From: Apostichopus japonicus
Taxonomy: Eukaryota > Echinodermata > Holothuroidea > Aspidochirotida > Stichopodidae
NCBI RefSeq assembly: GCF_037975245.1
Contig: NC_092569.1
Coordinates: forward strand, 31,626,668-31,690,667
Reading direction: 5' to 3'
Length of the DNA stretch: 64,000 nt
Positions 1 to 46,233 of the stretch are shown piece by piece (within the stretch, counting starts at the first letter, position 1; each line of letters opens with the position of its first letter). Position numbers and translations under genes: made by a program. The notes below the pieces were generated by a model. It made no database searches, was not told the DNA's origin, and was given only the letters and a program-made list of their open reading frames with translations.

Positions 1-33429
<33,429 letters not shown>

Positions 33430-33488
33430 TTTCGAACGGTACTAAATCTTCTGTGAATATCTTGGAAACTCAAAAGTCGCTATAAGCT

Positions 33489-33496
33489 CTTTTATA
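33489..33496 (-). promoter_or_regulatory. TATA box for the short talin transcript
   Basis: On the minus strand the sequence CATTTATAAAAGAG contains TATAAAAG, a strong TATA match. It lies about 60 bp upstream of the ATG at 33429, so transcription would start near 33460-33468 and leave a leader of roughly 35 nt. In AT-rich DNA such a match can arise by chance; its position before a credible first exon is what supports it. Confidence 0.45.
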
Positions 33497-33499
33497 AAT

Positions 33500-36400
33500 G
33501 CGAATCTGTAAAAGAGATAAATATCACGAAATTATATAAGCTGCCGGTCACGGTGCAGATATGTTAAAAGATAAACCACATCATGAATTTACTACAGGAA
33601 GGATATACCGTAGACATATAGGAGGGATTTAGGTGACAGTCTTCACTCAAATACCAATGTTGTGTTACAAGTAACTATAGCAATTCCTTCCTCAAATGTA
33701 GTAGAGATTGTTTTTATTGTTTTCCCTGAAACGCTTCCACGAATTAATACGTGGTATGAGACCAAGTACCCGAATAGTCGAAGATCGGAATGAACCACGA
33801 CAGCATATACATATGGGTAGTATAGGTCCAGCCTGAGCGTCGAAATCTTCACAGGCCCTACAACTCTCAGAAGTTTCCTTATGCGAAGCTTCCACTAAAA
33901 CTGCCAACGGCATAGTTTTGTCGTCATACCACTTGTAGAATCAATGGTTAAAATTTGTCAACCAAAGGAAGATTTGATAACAATAACAGGTCAACACCGT
34001 AAAACCTTTGAACCCTAATGTATTTTCATAACCATTTCGTCATTCTCACCGTGGGCGAGCCTGGTTTCTGACAACCACTATATGCACTAACGCCGAGAAA
34101 AATAAACATTATCTGACAACTGGAATATATTCTCACATGATATATAAACTTCAAATTTTGAATTGAGGTGAACCTCCTTGCTCAAAATAGACTAGTCCTA
34201 CATGAATATTTACCTTCAGAAATCGCTCTTTCACGTATAAAAAAAAAGGAACACAGGGGGAAAAAAATCAAAATAACAGTGAATACCACAGGTAGAAAAT
34301 TACACAGTTGTATTCCGTAGAGGATTTTATTAAAAAACAAGAGTTAAACGTGGAATGGATTAAAGAACAATAAATATGAAGGTCACATATATATCGTTCA
34401 TCGGCTGTCTTTTATACAATTGGACGAGAAGGCCTATGTCATTTGTCCTATGGGATTCCAAGTCCGAATAAAAATGATAAGTTTTCCGTTTATACCAATG
34501 GTATTCGCGTTGCATCACCGTGGGAAGCACAGTAGTCTAAATCGAGAAAATAAAAGAATTCCTACCTTTAACACAGTTCCGATCGTATTACTATATATAA
34601 GAGTTCAAATTTAACGTACGCACGTACGCGGTGTGTGTGCGACAGTAGTACAGTTTGCTACGTACAAGCTGGGCTTATGTTCCTATATAATTGACTCTGC
34701 GACAACCACTTGTAAAAGGTTTACAGACATGTGAGCAATATAACTAACTGCTGAATAGCGTTGGTTTAGTTGCTATTCATTCATATCATATGAGCTGAGT
34801 AGCGATGGTATACAATCAAGCAGCCGTTCTCTATGGTTCAATGGTTAGACCTTAATAAAGTGCATGATATTGAATGAGTGTCGTAAACGTGGGTTATTGT
34901 TTGTTTTCTATGAATAGTACAATTAATTCACACAATGGCATGATCGAGTGATTTCAAATATAATAGGCTTAATTGATATGGATTCCTACCTTGAAGAGAC
35001 CGATACGTGCCATTAGTGTGAAATGATTTAGTAGGCCTAGCCATGAACATTCCGATCGGACCTTAGCTTACAACTTTGTAACGATATTGCACGGGGTCAT
35101 GTGGTGTTTATCATTAGTAGCAACAATATCAATAGGCTTACGGTACCATGGATAGACCATGGCGTGGGTGAACAAAAGTCACGCCAAAACGGATGTTTTC
35201 GGGAAAGAAATTGTCAAACATTCGTAAATTTCTTGACCCAAGTTATAGTAATAAATTTCGGTTTCCGATTGTCATGATGAATTCGTAAAAAGTATGTTAT
35301 GCAATTAAAATATAATAAAATTAATAGATAAATAAAATATATTAAAGAAAATAACACAAAATAAACATAAGCAAAGCTACGGAAATGAAACAAAAACAGG
35401 CTTATCAACTAGGGAATTGCAGTAGGCCTACATGGGTGTGGTTTCCTGTAGGGTCAAATATCGTACACGCCTATAGTTTCGCACACGATCGACTGAATTG
35501 AGGTAAGTACTGCGGACGTTGTGCTTTTTCACATAGCAACCATTGCACATTGAAATCGACAGGTATGTGTGACGGAGTGAGTGTTAGGTTGGTCAATGAC
35601 GTAGGCCTAGACAACGGAAATGAGGACATTATTTATATTTATCTTATAAACCAACTCTGTCTTACTTTGTGAGAAATATTGTTTACGATAATACCACCCC
35701 CCCCCCCCTCATATGTTACTTGCCAAGTGAAATTGAAAGTGATTACAAACAGCTTTGGCGGGTACAAGCCTGAGCTGCCCCAACACCATGGGTGCGGACG
35801 GATCGAAGCATACCCAAATATTTCTCACATCAATCATTTTCGAGATAGTGATTTCAACGAGTGCGTATACTGCACACCATCAAAGTTAAACATAGTTAAA
35901 CGCCAGGGTGATTACGTCATTGAACATATATCCGAAGGTATACTTTAGGTGTGATCGATCGATCGATCTTCCTTGGCAAACAAAGGTGACTGTTAGAGCC
36001 CCTACTGTAAACAAACATGTTTGTTAAGTTAGTGAACGGTAAAGTATATGTATACTTACACCCCTAACGGAACCAAACTAGAATAGCATACAGTCATAAT
36101 ATAGGCCTATATAGCAGCTGTTTATTGCGGTTTAGCGTGCTGAATTAGCCATGGCAGAGCGTTCCATGAATATATATGTGTTTAATTTAAGTTGAGTAAT
36201 TTTTTTTTTTTTTAGAAAGTGACTTGTATACTCATTGGCGTCGACAGCCAGGTTGGGACCTATAGGCACCCTTCTTGAATATCTTCATTTTTCATAAGTT
36301 TGTTTGAAAAATGAGAATATATAATTCCTTTACACCACATATCACCCCCCCCCCCCCCCAATTATGACCTCGGAGCCCTCGCGTTAACCACGGAACTACC

Positions 36401-37690
36401 GTTCGTCGGGTCTGTTTGTAATGTTACTTGTTGTTGGACAACCCTCTGGTTTAAGGTAAATTAGAATTGGGTTTGAGTAGACTCTGCTAAGCCATGGACG
36501 TACCTCCATGGTTAAGCGGGCACGAAGTCTCTGTTCCGTTCAGAATGGAGCGGTAGAGAGGGTCAAGCAAGGTCACTCAACATTTTCAGGGGAAACTCGG
36601 TTTCTTTTGATGGAGAGAAAAGAATAGGCGGGGGGGGGGGGGGCGTGTACACGTCACTGCCTTCTCCATGACAACGAACATGTGGGATTATTGTATACGT
36701 TACATATATTGAGTGTCACCATGCTTACGTTATACTATGCCACAGAGTAAACTCAACACGTCCAATCACATGATATTATTATTTCCTTTTTACTTTCTTT
36801 ATCCTATTTTTGCAACCATTACAGAAAAAATATATGGAAACTACGCCTAGCTAGTACCGTTACCACGGTAACAGTTAGCAGTTTGTATTTTCAATATTTC
36901 TAAGTAAATCCTGTATAGGAGTATACGTATATAGTTTATAACCGACAATTTAGTCCACGGCAATGTGTTCGCTCTTTAACGTAGGCCTACAAATTCAGTT
37001 AGTCCATCAATTATTCGAGCAGAAGAGACTAGCTGAATATTCTGACAAGATTAAAATTGTAAAATCCTCTCATTGCACATGTAGGTCAAGCAAACTCGAC
37101 AGATTCAAACGAGCGTATTTAAACTGAACCTGCAGCGAGAGATTTAATACATCACAGCTGGGTTTAATGCATAATTCCTTAATGACACTTAAAGGGGATA
37201 GCATTGTACTGTATATTTTGTATCTTATTCAATGGAGATTTAACTCTCTTAAATCGGGTAAATGGTTGTTCCCTGCATTCGCACAAGCTAAATTTAAAGG
37301 TATGCTGTATTAGCCCCAAATATGCTAGATATTCAAATATGGTCACCTTTGGTTAAAATTCTTAAACTGTTTAAATTACAACTTTCAATGAAATGTTGCT
37401 CATTTGGACATTCAGTCATCTTGTGTGTTTCTTAAAAAATATCTGAGGAAAATTTGGAGAGTAAAGACCTACAAGAAAGTACCTTTTGAAGACTTCTAGC
37501 AATTATAGCTTGCTATAATTTGGGGCCTATATTGACTACCTATAATGACCGTTCGTGCTTGTTCTACTAGTTTGCAACATTTATTGTCGCTCGACTTTCA
37601 AAGTAATTCAAGCTTGGAAAGATGCTAAACGGCAGTTATTAATCTTGTTGCATTAATATATCAAGTGTATACCAGTTTACTTTTTCCCTT
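33500..37690. other. No gene recognised upstream of the short-form promoter
   Basis: AT-rich sequence with C tracts at 35694 and 36346, a G tract at 36631 and a GATC run at 35955. No exon, RNA gene or clear transposon end is visible. It could be intergenic or part of a very long talin intron. Confidence 0.45.
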
Positions 37691-37922
37691 GTGGGAGGGG
37701 GGAGGGGGGGGGGGGTAAACGAGAGGGTTGGGAAGGGTTTGGGTTAATTAGTTTTACTGTCTCAGTTTTTGTTCACTTTCATTTTCTTGTTCCGAGAGTG
37801 ATCAAATTTTCAAGGGGCTTGTATGTTTAATTACTTTCACTTTTACATTTCTCGTTCTTACCATACTGTATTTGTTATGTTTAATGTAAACAATAAAACA
37901 AAATAAACTGAACTGAACTGAA
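37690..37922 (+). mobile_element. Probable LINE 3' end with ACTGA tail
   Basis: The stretch ends AATAAAACAAAATAAACTGAACTGAACTGAA. A polyadenylation-like signal followed by short ACTGA repeats is a pattern of CR1-type and related non-LTR retrotransposon ends. No coding part is visible. Confidence 0.4.
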
Positions 37923-38027
37923 AAAAACATTAATTAAAATGAAGTTGATAAAGTTTCTTGCATGTTATATAGAAAACCACCCCATTGTGTAAACCTACCA
38001 TAATTTCATATAACAGGGAAAGTCATA

Positions 38028-38110
38028 AGTCTAACCAGGGAGTTGTGATTACATACATAGGGATTTTAAAGACAGATCTCCAATCCATAACAACTCTCTG
38101 GTCTAACCTG
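38028..38110. repeat. Short inverted repeat (TCTAACCAGGGAGTTGT)
   Basis: TCTAACCAGGGAGTTGTGA at the left is mirrored by ACAACTCTCTGGTCTAACC at the right, with a loop of about 45 bp. It could be a tiny MITE or a structured fragment. Confidence 0.5.
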
Positions 38111-40328
38111 TTTTGCAGTCAGGGCTGAAGTCGTTATTGCAAGTAATCTCACAGACAGGTAAACTATACAGGATAGATATTATATGACGATCTACTTCCT
38201 GCATGGATTAAGGTAGGGTTTAACTAGTAAAAAATAGATACGTACCTTACAAATAGATTAGTACATTCAACCAACCAAAATATCTCGAGTTATATCGACA
38301 AGAGCATGAGTGGATGTTTCAACTACAGCAGTGTGGAACATCCTTCTACATGTTACGTAACATCTGCTGCACCGGTATATCCCTTTAATATACTAAAACG
38401 TGTAAATGTGTCAGAGTGATGAAATTGTGTGAAGCGAATGGTATGAACTAATGATTAATCACGAATTAATTAAGAGGATCTGATTATTTGCTGTATTATA
38501 TAATTATGTGTGATATATAATCCACAATTTGATAAAGTTGGAAATTGGTGACCCAACCTTAATCAAACCACTGTCAAGCTCTTCAACTCAAGTAAGTTCA
38601 AACACGTGTATACATGTACTACACTAAATGTGAAGAGAGTCCGTATATACTCAGTACTCATATTACAGCATATAGTAACATGTCCTTGTATTCAGCCTCG
38701 TTACCATGCACTTGTATATTCGTGGCATTGAGGAACTATAGGGGCGCACAGGCCCACCGGAAAACCGGGAAATTTCACTGTGTCCCCAACTATGTCGGGG
38801 GCCTCGGGCCCCTTCATATGCTACTACCATAATATTTATACAGCATAATTGAAAGGTCACCTGGTCAATGAACTAATTTTTTTTTTTTTTTTTTACGGTT
38901 AATTTTACTTCATTTAAATCATATTCCTATTTTCAAATGCATACGATGTGGGCACAATTCTACAGTTCCCTGGTTCATATGTTGGACTCAACACCTTTAA
39001 GTTTTTATTCTGTCAATAACTTTCAATGTTGTTCGATATTTTCTCCTTGAACGATTTTTTTTTTGGCGACTGGAGGTGGCTCTTTTCGATACATTGGAGG
39101 AGAAGGGACGGGGAGGGGGGGGGGTGGGCGTGATGAGAATTCGCGGTGACAATTTTTATTCCAGTCCGCCCCTTTATTTATGTAGTGTAGTATAATATAA
39201 AGTAGGCATACAAGATATCGTGATACTGTACTCGCGCTTAGAGTATTGTACTCCAACTATGCTTGTACTCAGATCAGCGGAGATTATGTTTGTACTCTTA
39301 ATCAGCAAGCACGCAGCGTGCTGTTGTACTCCTTCATCTCGGTAGGCATATGTTGTTTATATACGGGAGTGTATGTATGTATTCAAGAGAACTTCAGCGA
39401 CTGTCATATACCTAATTACAGCCTAGCTTATTCAATCAGTTGCTATAGCAACTCTCTAACCTTATCAGTGTATACTGAATACATAAAGGTGACAACTTGA
39501 ATAGGAAACATTACATACGGTCACCTACAGTTTATAGTAGATATATAATCTAATTTCTTGAAAGATATGAAAAGGGACAAATGTCTGTTTCGAAATCTAT
39601 TTATTGCATATGTTAAGAATCCATTCACGTGTAATTGTGCGTGCCCTGATGGACTGATGCACTAACACTTGTTCTAAATAGTTCAACAAAAGTCGAACAA
39701 AAGTCGTGAAGGTGTTTCAAATGTTGATATTATTTTGTTATATAAACGTCAAAATCCAAGTTTCATGTTTTGATAAGAATATCTGCGGCTTTAAAGGTCA
39801 ATTTAGGTACACGGTATACCGTATTTAAGTATTTAGGTAACACATCGGTCCAGGCTGTTTTTCTAACACACGCATATTGTAAAAGAGTTTTCTGGATGCT
39901 ACACACAACTCAATAGAGAGAAACACAGCTTTACGTTTAATATGCGCTACGTGGATGATATTTGACGTAGTTTCCAAGATAATTTAAAACAGGAACGCCT
40001 CGCATTAAAGTTATCGGGCTAGGCTGAGATTCTTTTAAGTGCTGGATTCAACGAAAGTATTCAGAATAAACTACACCATGTTGTACGCACGTGGGTCTGT
40101 ATACTTATTAATTATGCATAAATTATGCATGGCCTGGCAAACTTATATGCAAATTATAAGATGGATTTCCACATAAACCTTATAGTTTTTTTTATGTTTT
40201 TTTTTATACGAGAAAGTTGGAGAAAGATAGTCCGTACTCCCATCCGTAGAATCAACATATCGCTGTTCGTAGATTGAGTACTATATAGGACAGGATGCTC
40301 AAGCATATATGATCTTTTGAAGGGCCCG

Positions 40329-41099
40329 TATACCAGATACAGTGCAATAGCATGGACCGTCCGGATATTAGGGTTGTACAGCGCTATTGAATACTTCGTA
40401 GATTTTAGCGCTTTATAAGTTCATTTATTATTTATTATTATTAAACTTTCTCGGGCTGGATTTGGATCGAGGGTCACATTATTGAAAACTATCGATTTAT
40501 AAGAATGTCCATACAGCATTCAGCTATACAATTAACACTATATATAGTCCACGGAGGATCATTGTTTGTGTTGCGTGACGCCCAACGTCTCTTAGGAATA
40601 TATTTAGTATGAACTAGTAACGCATGCAATGTATGCGTTACTTCTTACACTGCATAACCTCATAATACTCTATAATAGTACTTGCTCCCTGCATAGGATA
40701 TGTACGGTATATATCCTATACACCTCATTACAAGTGTCCGCATACCAGATACAGTGCAATAGCATGGACCGGCCGGGTAGAAAACTTTCTCGGGCTGGAT
40801 TTGGATCGAAGGTCACATTATTGAAACCACCGATTTATAAGATTATCCATGCAGATTTCAGTTATACAATTAACAATATATATATAGTCCACGGAGGATC
40901 ATTGCACTAAAACAATATGTTTGTGTTGTGTGATGCCCAACGTCTCTTAGGAATCTATTTAGTACGAACTATTAACGCATGCAATGTATGCGTTACTTCT
41001 TACACTGTATAACGTCCAATACTCTATAATAGTTGGCCCTACTTGCTCCATGCATAGGATATGTACGGTATATCCTATACACTTTATTACAAGTGTACA
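40329..41099. repeat. Direct tandem duplication of about 400 bp
   Basis: Copy 1 (about 40329-40740) and copy 2 (about 40741-41099) share, in order, TACCAGATACAGTGCAATAG, CTTTCTCGGGCTGGATTTGG, TAGTCCACGGAGGATCATTG, GCCCAACGTCTCTTAGGAAT and CGCATGCAATGTATGCGTTA. The copies differ by scattered substitutions and by an insertion in copy 1 only. Confidence 0.92.
40366..40442 (+). mobile_element. SINE/LINE 3' tail inserted in duplication copy 1
   Basis: GGGTTGTACAGCGCTATTGA, then TTTTAGCGCTTTATAAGTTC and a TTATTTATTATTATTA tail, resembles the end of invertebrate SINEs with a GCGCTTTATAA motif. It is absent from the second copy of the duplication, so it inserted after duplication or was lost from copy 2. 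Confidence 0.6.
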
Positions 41100-44000
41100 G
41101 ATCAAACCCTCATTTTTGAAGCTTTACAAATCCATTTTCTCTCAACGATCTTTGACAGTTGCTTCCCTTTGAGGCAGATGTAGTCATTTCCTGAAAGTAC
41201 AAAGCCTTGGAAGTTCGCTTTATTTGGTTGACATAATTGGACTCACCGAGTACGACTGAGTCAAGCTGTAAAGCGATAGATGGTACAGCCGAAGTAATCA
41301 GAAATATAATTGAGCTTTTCGTCCTTTGACTTGCAGACTTCATTTAAACTGACAACATATATACACTGAAATGACATGGCGGCTATACATAAGCTTGTCA
41401 AGAGATATGAAGTCCAGTGGTTTAACTTCACTTTATATTGTCTTGTTTTTTGTTCAACAATGATTAAATCAGTAGGCCTATAGAACCCTTTACTAATTAC
41501 CATTCAACCGTGTCTAGGAGTAGATTATGTGCTGTCTTCATATATATATAACTTAATTGAAATTTTGAAAAATAAAAAAAAAAAGGTTAAGAGACTGCAT
41601 GGCTGTCAAGGGGATGAAGAGAGATACTGATTAACTCGGCAACTCGAATCTTATTAAGACAAAACTGAACGATTTATTCGTTATCCTATATTCGCGGCGA
41701 CAAAAACCCGGCACGATAGGATCCCACTGGTGGGAGGGGACGGGTATTTGCATGGGGTTGTCGGGAGGAAGCGACTTAATAACCAGCTGTATAGATGTTG
41801 CGTCTCTGTCCATGCAACGTATACATTATCTTTAACGGTATCATCATCACGATGTTTTGTGTCCTCCTCACCCTCCCCCCACCCACACCGCACCCCCCGA
41901 AATGAATTGTAAAAAAGAGGTTCCACGTAAATGTAAATTTAGGCCATACAATGAATATTCAATCATTACGTCATGAACATAACAAGAACAATACAAAGGT
42001 AACAATAGGTTTCTGATCGATCTGATCAATAAACCAATGAGTAAGCTACCTATAATATTAGTTAACACAATGGAGATTGGATGCCCTGCTTTGTCGGCAA
42101 AGAATTGAATCGCAAAGTTAAACCTGCTCCTTTGTTTTCAAATCATAATTTAGTTCATTGCAGGCCAGTTCCTTGGTATAAGTAGTGTTGACCTCTATAT
42201 AGGCTATGTAAAACATGTAACAGATGAGAAATGAATAAGGACCGGGGTAGGGATGAAAACACGTCAAATATACTTCGAGGGGCCGGAGTCTTAAGCCACC
42301 CAGGAAAATGTCAGGAGGGGACTTACCCCATCACTCCCCCACCCCCACCCCCACTGGCAGACAGAATCCTACAATATATCCTAGTTTACAGTACATAAAT
42401 ATATAACGTTGATATGCGGTACAACGTGGATTTTCTTTATAAAATATATGATTTTTTTTTCTGAACTTCAGTTATTGTGATTATTATCCGTAAATTGGGT
42501 GTTTTTCTTGGAATGGGGAATAAAACTAACAACGTGGGAGTGAAGTGATATTTTGAACAACTTATATTGTAGACCGGTATAGGTTCGTATTGCCTGTGAA
42601 TATTTCCGTATGTTTATTAATACGAATATAAGTGCCATGAGCAACGCCTGGAAAAAGTGCATTGGTTTCATCATTGCAAACTAAGTTGCAATAATGACGA
42701 GGGAATGTTCGTAACTACTGGCTCACGCGCAATACTGCAGCACGTTCAAATACTCTCACTATGAACATTTCTTCATGATATTATGCCTCGTTATAGCAAT
42801 GAATAATAAGGTGCCAAAATAGTATGTTAATGCCACACCTCAGGAAACCACAGTCATTCATAGCTGATTATAGTAACTCGAGAAGTACTTCCTGGATATC
42901 CAATTAAACTAAGTAAAGGACGGGACGTTCTGACTTGAATCCACTCATTAAATCGTCTAGTTTGCAGATTAGGTTATATCTTCATGTGACGAGATGAGCT
43001 TCAGTTTCGATCCTGTTCGCGTTCTTTATATCCCAAAATAAGCTGATGAAGTTGATAAAAGTGATGTTCTTAGAAAGGGTGGGCGAGCGGGGGTGGGGAG
43101 GGGTGTTGCTGGGGCTGGAAGGAATACTTGCTGATTGAATCAATAACGTAATATATTTTCTAGACAGTTTTCCTTTACATGGATATCGTGCATATAGCAC
43201 TATGCATGATCCCATGGCCACAGCCCGATCTTACGAGTGGGACCTGCATCGGTGCGGTGTATCCAGTAAAGTTGGGGAAAGGGGAGAGGGGAGAGGAGGG
43301 GGGTGCATCCGTACCCCTACAGATTCTTCGGAGGCATATAAACTGCACTTTTTTTGTACAGAATTTGCAATAGTTCAAAAATGTGTTATGAAGTTGTCAG
43401 TATTGGCAATGCGTTCTGGATTGGTAGTATTGCCCTCTCTCTGTATTCCCCTTTCTACTTCTTCTTGATACAGACTGCCCTTCACTTCAGACATGCGGTC
43501 TCAACCAGCGGAAGGTGGGCTGGTGAGAAGATTAAATTCATAGACACCGAGAATATACATAACATGGTTTAAATGCTATTTATATACTATGGATGTGTGT
43601 CCGGGGTTAATCCATAGATATCCCTGAATAGGACTAGACGGTCAGTCCATGAGTATAATTTTACAAATACGTATCGGTGTGTACAATAATATACTTTACT
43701 TCAATATTGAAAGTGAATATGAAACAAGTCCACGCCGGAAGTATGTTCCACATGTAATGTACGTAGCGTCTGGTGCGGGTAGTGGCAGAGGGAGTGAACA
43801 ATACTAAGAGAACAGCGGCAACTATACAGAAAAAGAAAGTAACATATATGTTACTTGAAATTCGCATAGCAGACTCGACTACTGCTAGCCATGTATTTCA
43901 TTAAATTTCCCTTGTATATCTATACAACCTATATATTTCATCATATGCATATGCTATTCCAAACATCAGCCGATACTGTTGCTCAGTGATAAATGCGAAT

Positions 44001-46172
44001 AATTCAGGAAAGAAATTCTTTACTGTCTTCTCTGGTTTTGTATCTATCGATTTTTGTCACCATAACCAGGTCTGTGTTTCATTAAGGCCTCGATTTGCTG
44101 CACAACATGATGACGTATTTTCCATTATCGTCAAACGGTGTATTGAGTGACTGGCTGTTAATGTAATACGTCTGCGGGATACACCGGTAGGAATATAACG
44201 ACAATCATGTTTCTTAAGTCTAATGCGTTTCAATATCACATGAAAATTGAATTTTGATCTATCTGGTTCATTATACCGCATTACAGTACAAACAACCCCA
44301 TAAGAATGATTGCATTTGTATACCGCAGCAGCGATATATAGTACGGAGTAATACAAGCGGCATTGCACTCGGGGTAATGGATTAAAAGGGTGGTGTTACA
44401 GTGATGTACGTTCGCTGTATTGAGATGTGGAGAACAGAATACAGTGGACAGAATGTGGAGGAGGCGAAGAGAGGGGTTGGGGATGGGGTGGGGATGGAGG
44501 GTTTAATTTCCAAACATTGCTTTCTGATTACGGTGTAACATATACCAAATATCACAGCTATAAATGCAACTCACAGCATTAATGTGTGTCCCGCATCACT
44601 TGTTCGTTGCACCCATTTCGCCAAACGTATACCTAGTTTGGTTCAGAGTCTGGTCATAGCCTAGTTAATTATCAATTTATAATAACAAACAAAAACATCC
44701 CTCGTTTATTATAAGTTAATCTATGTTACCGACTATTCCAGATGATTCACTGGAAGTTATTTTAGAGGATTTTTTTTTCTGTCACTGTGAATAACATGTA
44801 CGCTATACACGGAATTGCAGAACAAAGCCACCCCCCCCCCCCTTCAACCTCTCTTTGTTTTCACCTGTCGAAGCCTGTTATACATTCCCATGATCTCGAA
44901 TTGTGAAAACGAAAACTAGAAGTAATTTCACCTGTCCAAACTTCGTCAAACTGTTAAGTCTCCCCAAATGTGGAAAGGTTAGCTCGAATGGGGGAAAGCT
45001 TCTGGATCTGTTGGTTTTTTTTCCATTTAATGTGCGAACAATTGATAAGTTCTTCTTTTTGTTTGGCTTTCACCGTAGAGCAGACGGATATGTGACATCG
45101 GTCGTGTCATCTCGTTTTAGAAGGAGATTGAAGGAACGACATGAGCCTCGTCAAACAAAAATGTCTTACAGTGCGGCTTATACCAGTAGCCCACTTTATT
45201 ACATTAAACACTTTGCACTTGTCCGTCGAATCCAGAAATACGATCTAGGAGAACACTCTCAAACACCTTGGTCGTGAGATTTAATGGATCCCTTTCGAAC
45301 TTAGGGGGAAAAAATCACGAAATTGCTGCAGACACAAATCTTTATTTGCAAATTTAATATTGGATTTGAGGATTGACTCACCAAAGTGAATTAAATTTAG
45401 GTGATTCACGACAAGCAAGAGGTCGACGAAAGAACTTAAAGGAGTCATATTGGTACAGCATTTTGGCAAGTCGTAGGACTTTGTAGAAGCTTAATTTAAA
45501 TATTTTGTATAGTGACGTGACTACCTCACGTTGTGTGGAATAAAGTATACCAAGTGCTGCCTGAAAAAAATACTTTAATTATATAATGTATACCATCAGT
45601 TCGGTATAGGCTTATTCGGTATGAATGGTAGGCTAGACAAATCATCTTATGGAACTAGTTTGTTCTGATTTCTAAATCTATTAATGTATTCTATGTATCA
45701 AGCGCTGCTTTTTGAATGTCGAATATGCAAATTTAAATGAAAAAAAAGTATAGCTATATTTCAGAAAGAAATGTCCTTTTATATTGAACTTGCTGATACA
45801 TTATTAAACATATTAATGTGCTGATAAATTTCTAAAATCGTCCTTTTATACACAACTGTGTCATGTGATTCGGGTTTGTATTTGGTCTCTCTTTGGCTAT
45901 TGGTTATAGACCAGGTTCATGTGAATTACCTTCACACAAAATTCTCACTTGATTTAACCTGCAATACATTTCAGGCTAAACGTTCAAGTTATTGGACTAT
46001 CTCAATCCAGCTTCATTTCAAGTTTGACAAGTTCTAAATTGTTATTCACACCAAAAATTAAATTAAGACAATTTAAATAATGAGATCAGCGGGCAATGTA
46101 ATTTGATTGTATATTCAATTGCTCCTTATATGTTTACATTATCAGATAACCGCAAATATTTATCATTAGGAC

Positions 46173-46233
<61 letters not shown>

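Noticed and set aside
44057-44368. 103-codon minus-strand open frame
   Set aside because: Sequence looks random, with no family resemblance or neighbouring exon signals.
44903-45277. 124-codon plus-strand open frame
   Set aside because: No recognisable domain, motif or splice context; lengths like this occur by chance in 64 kb.
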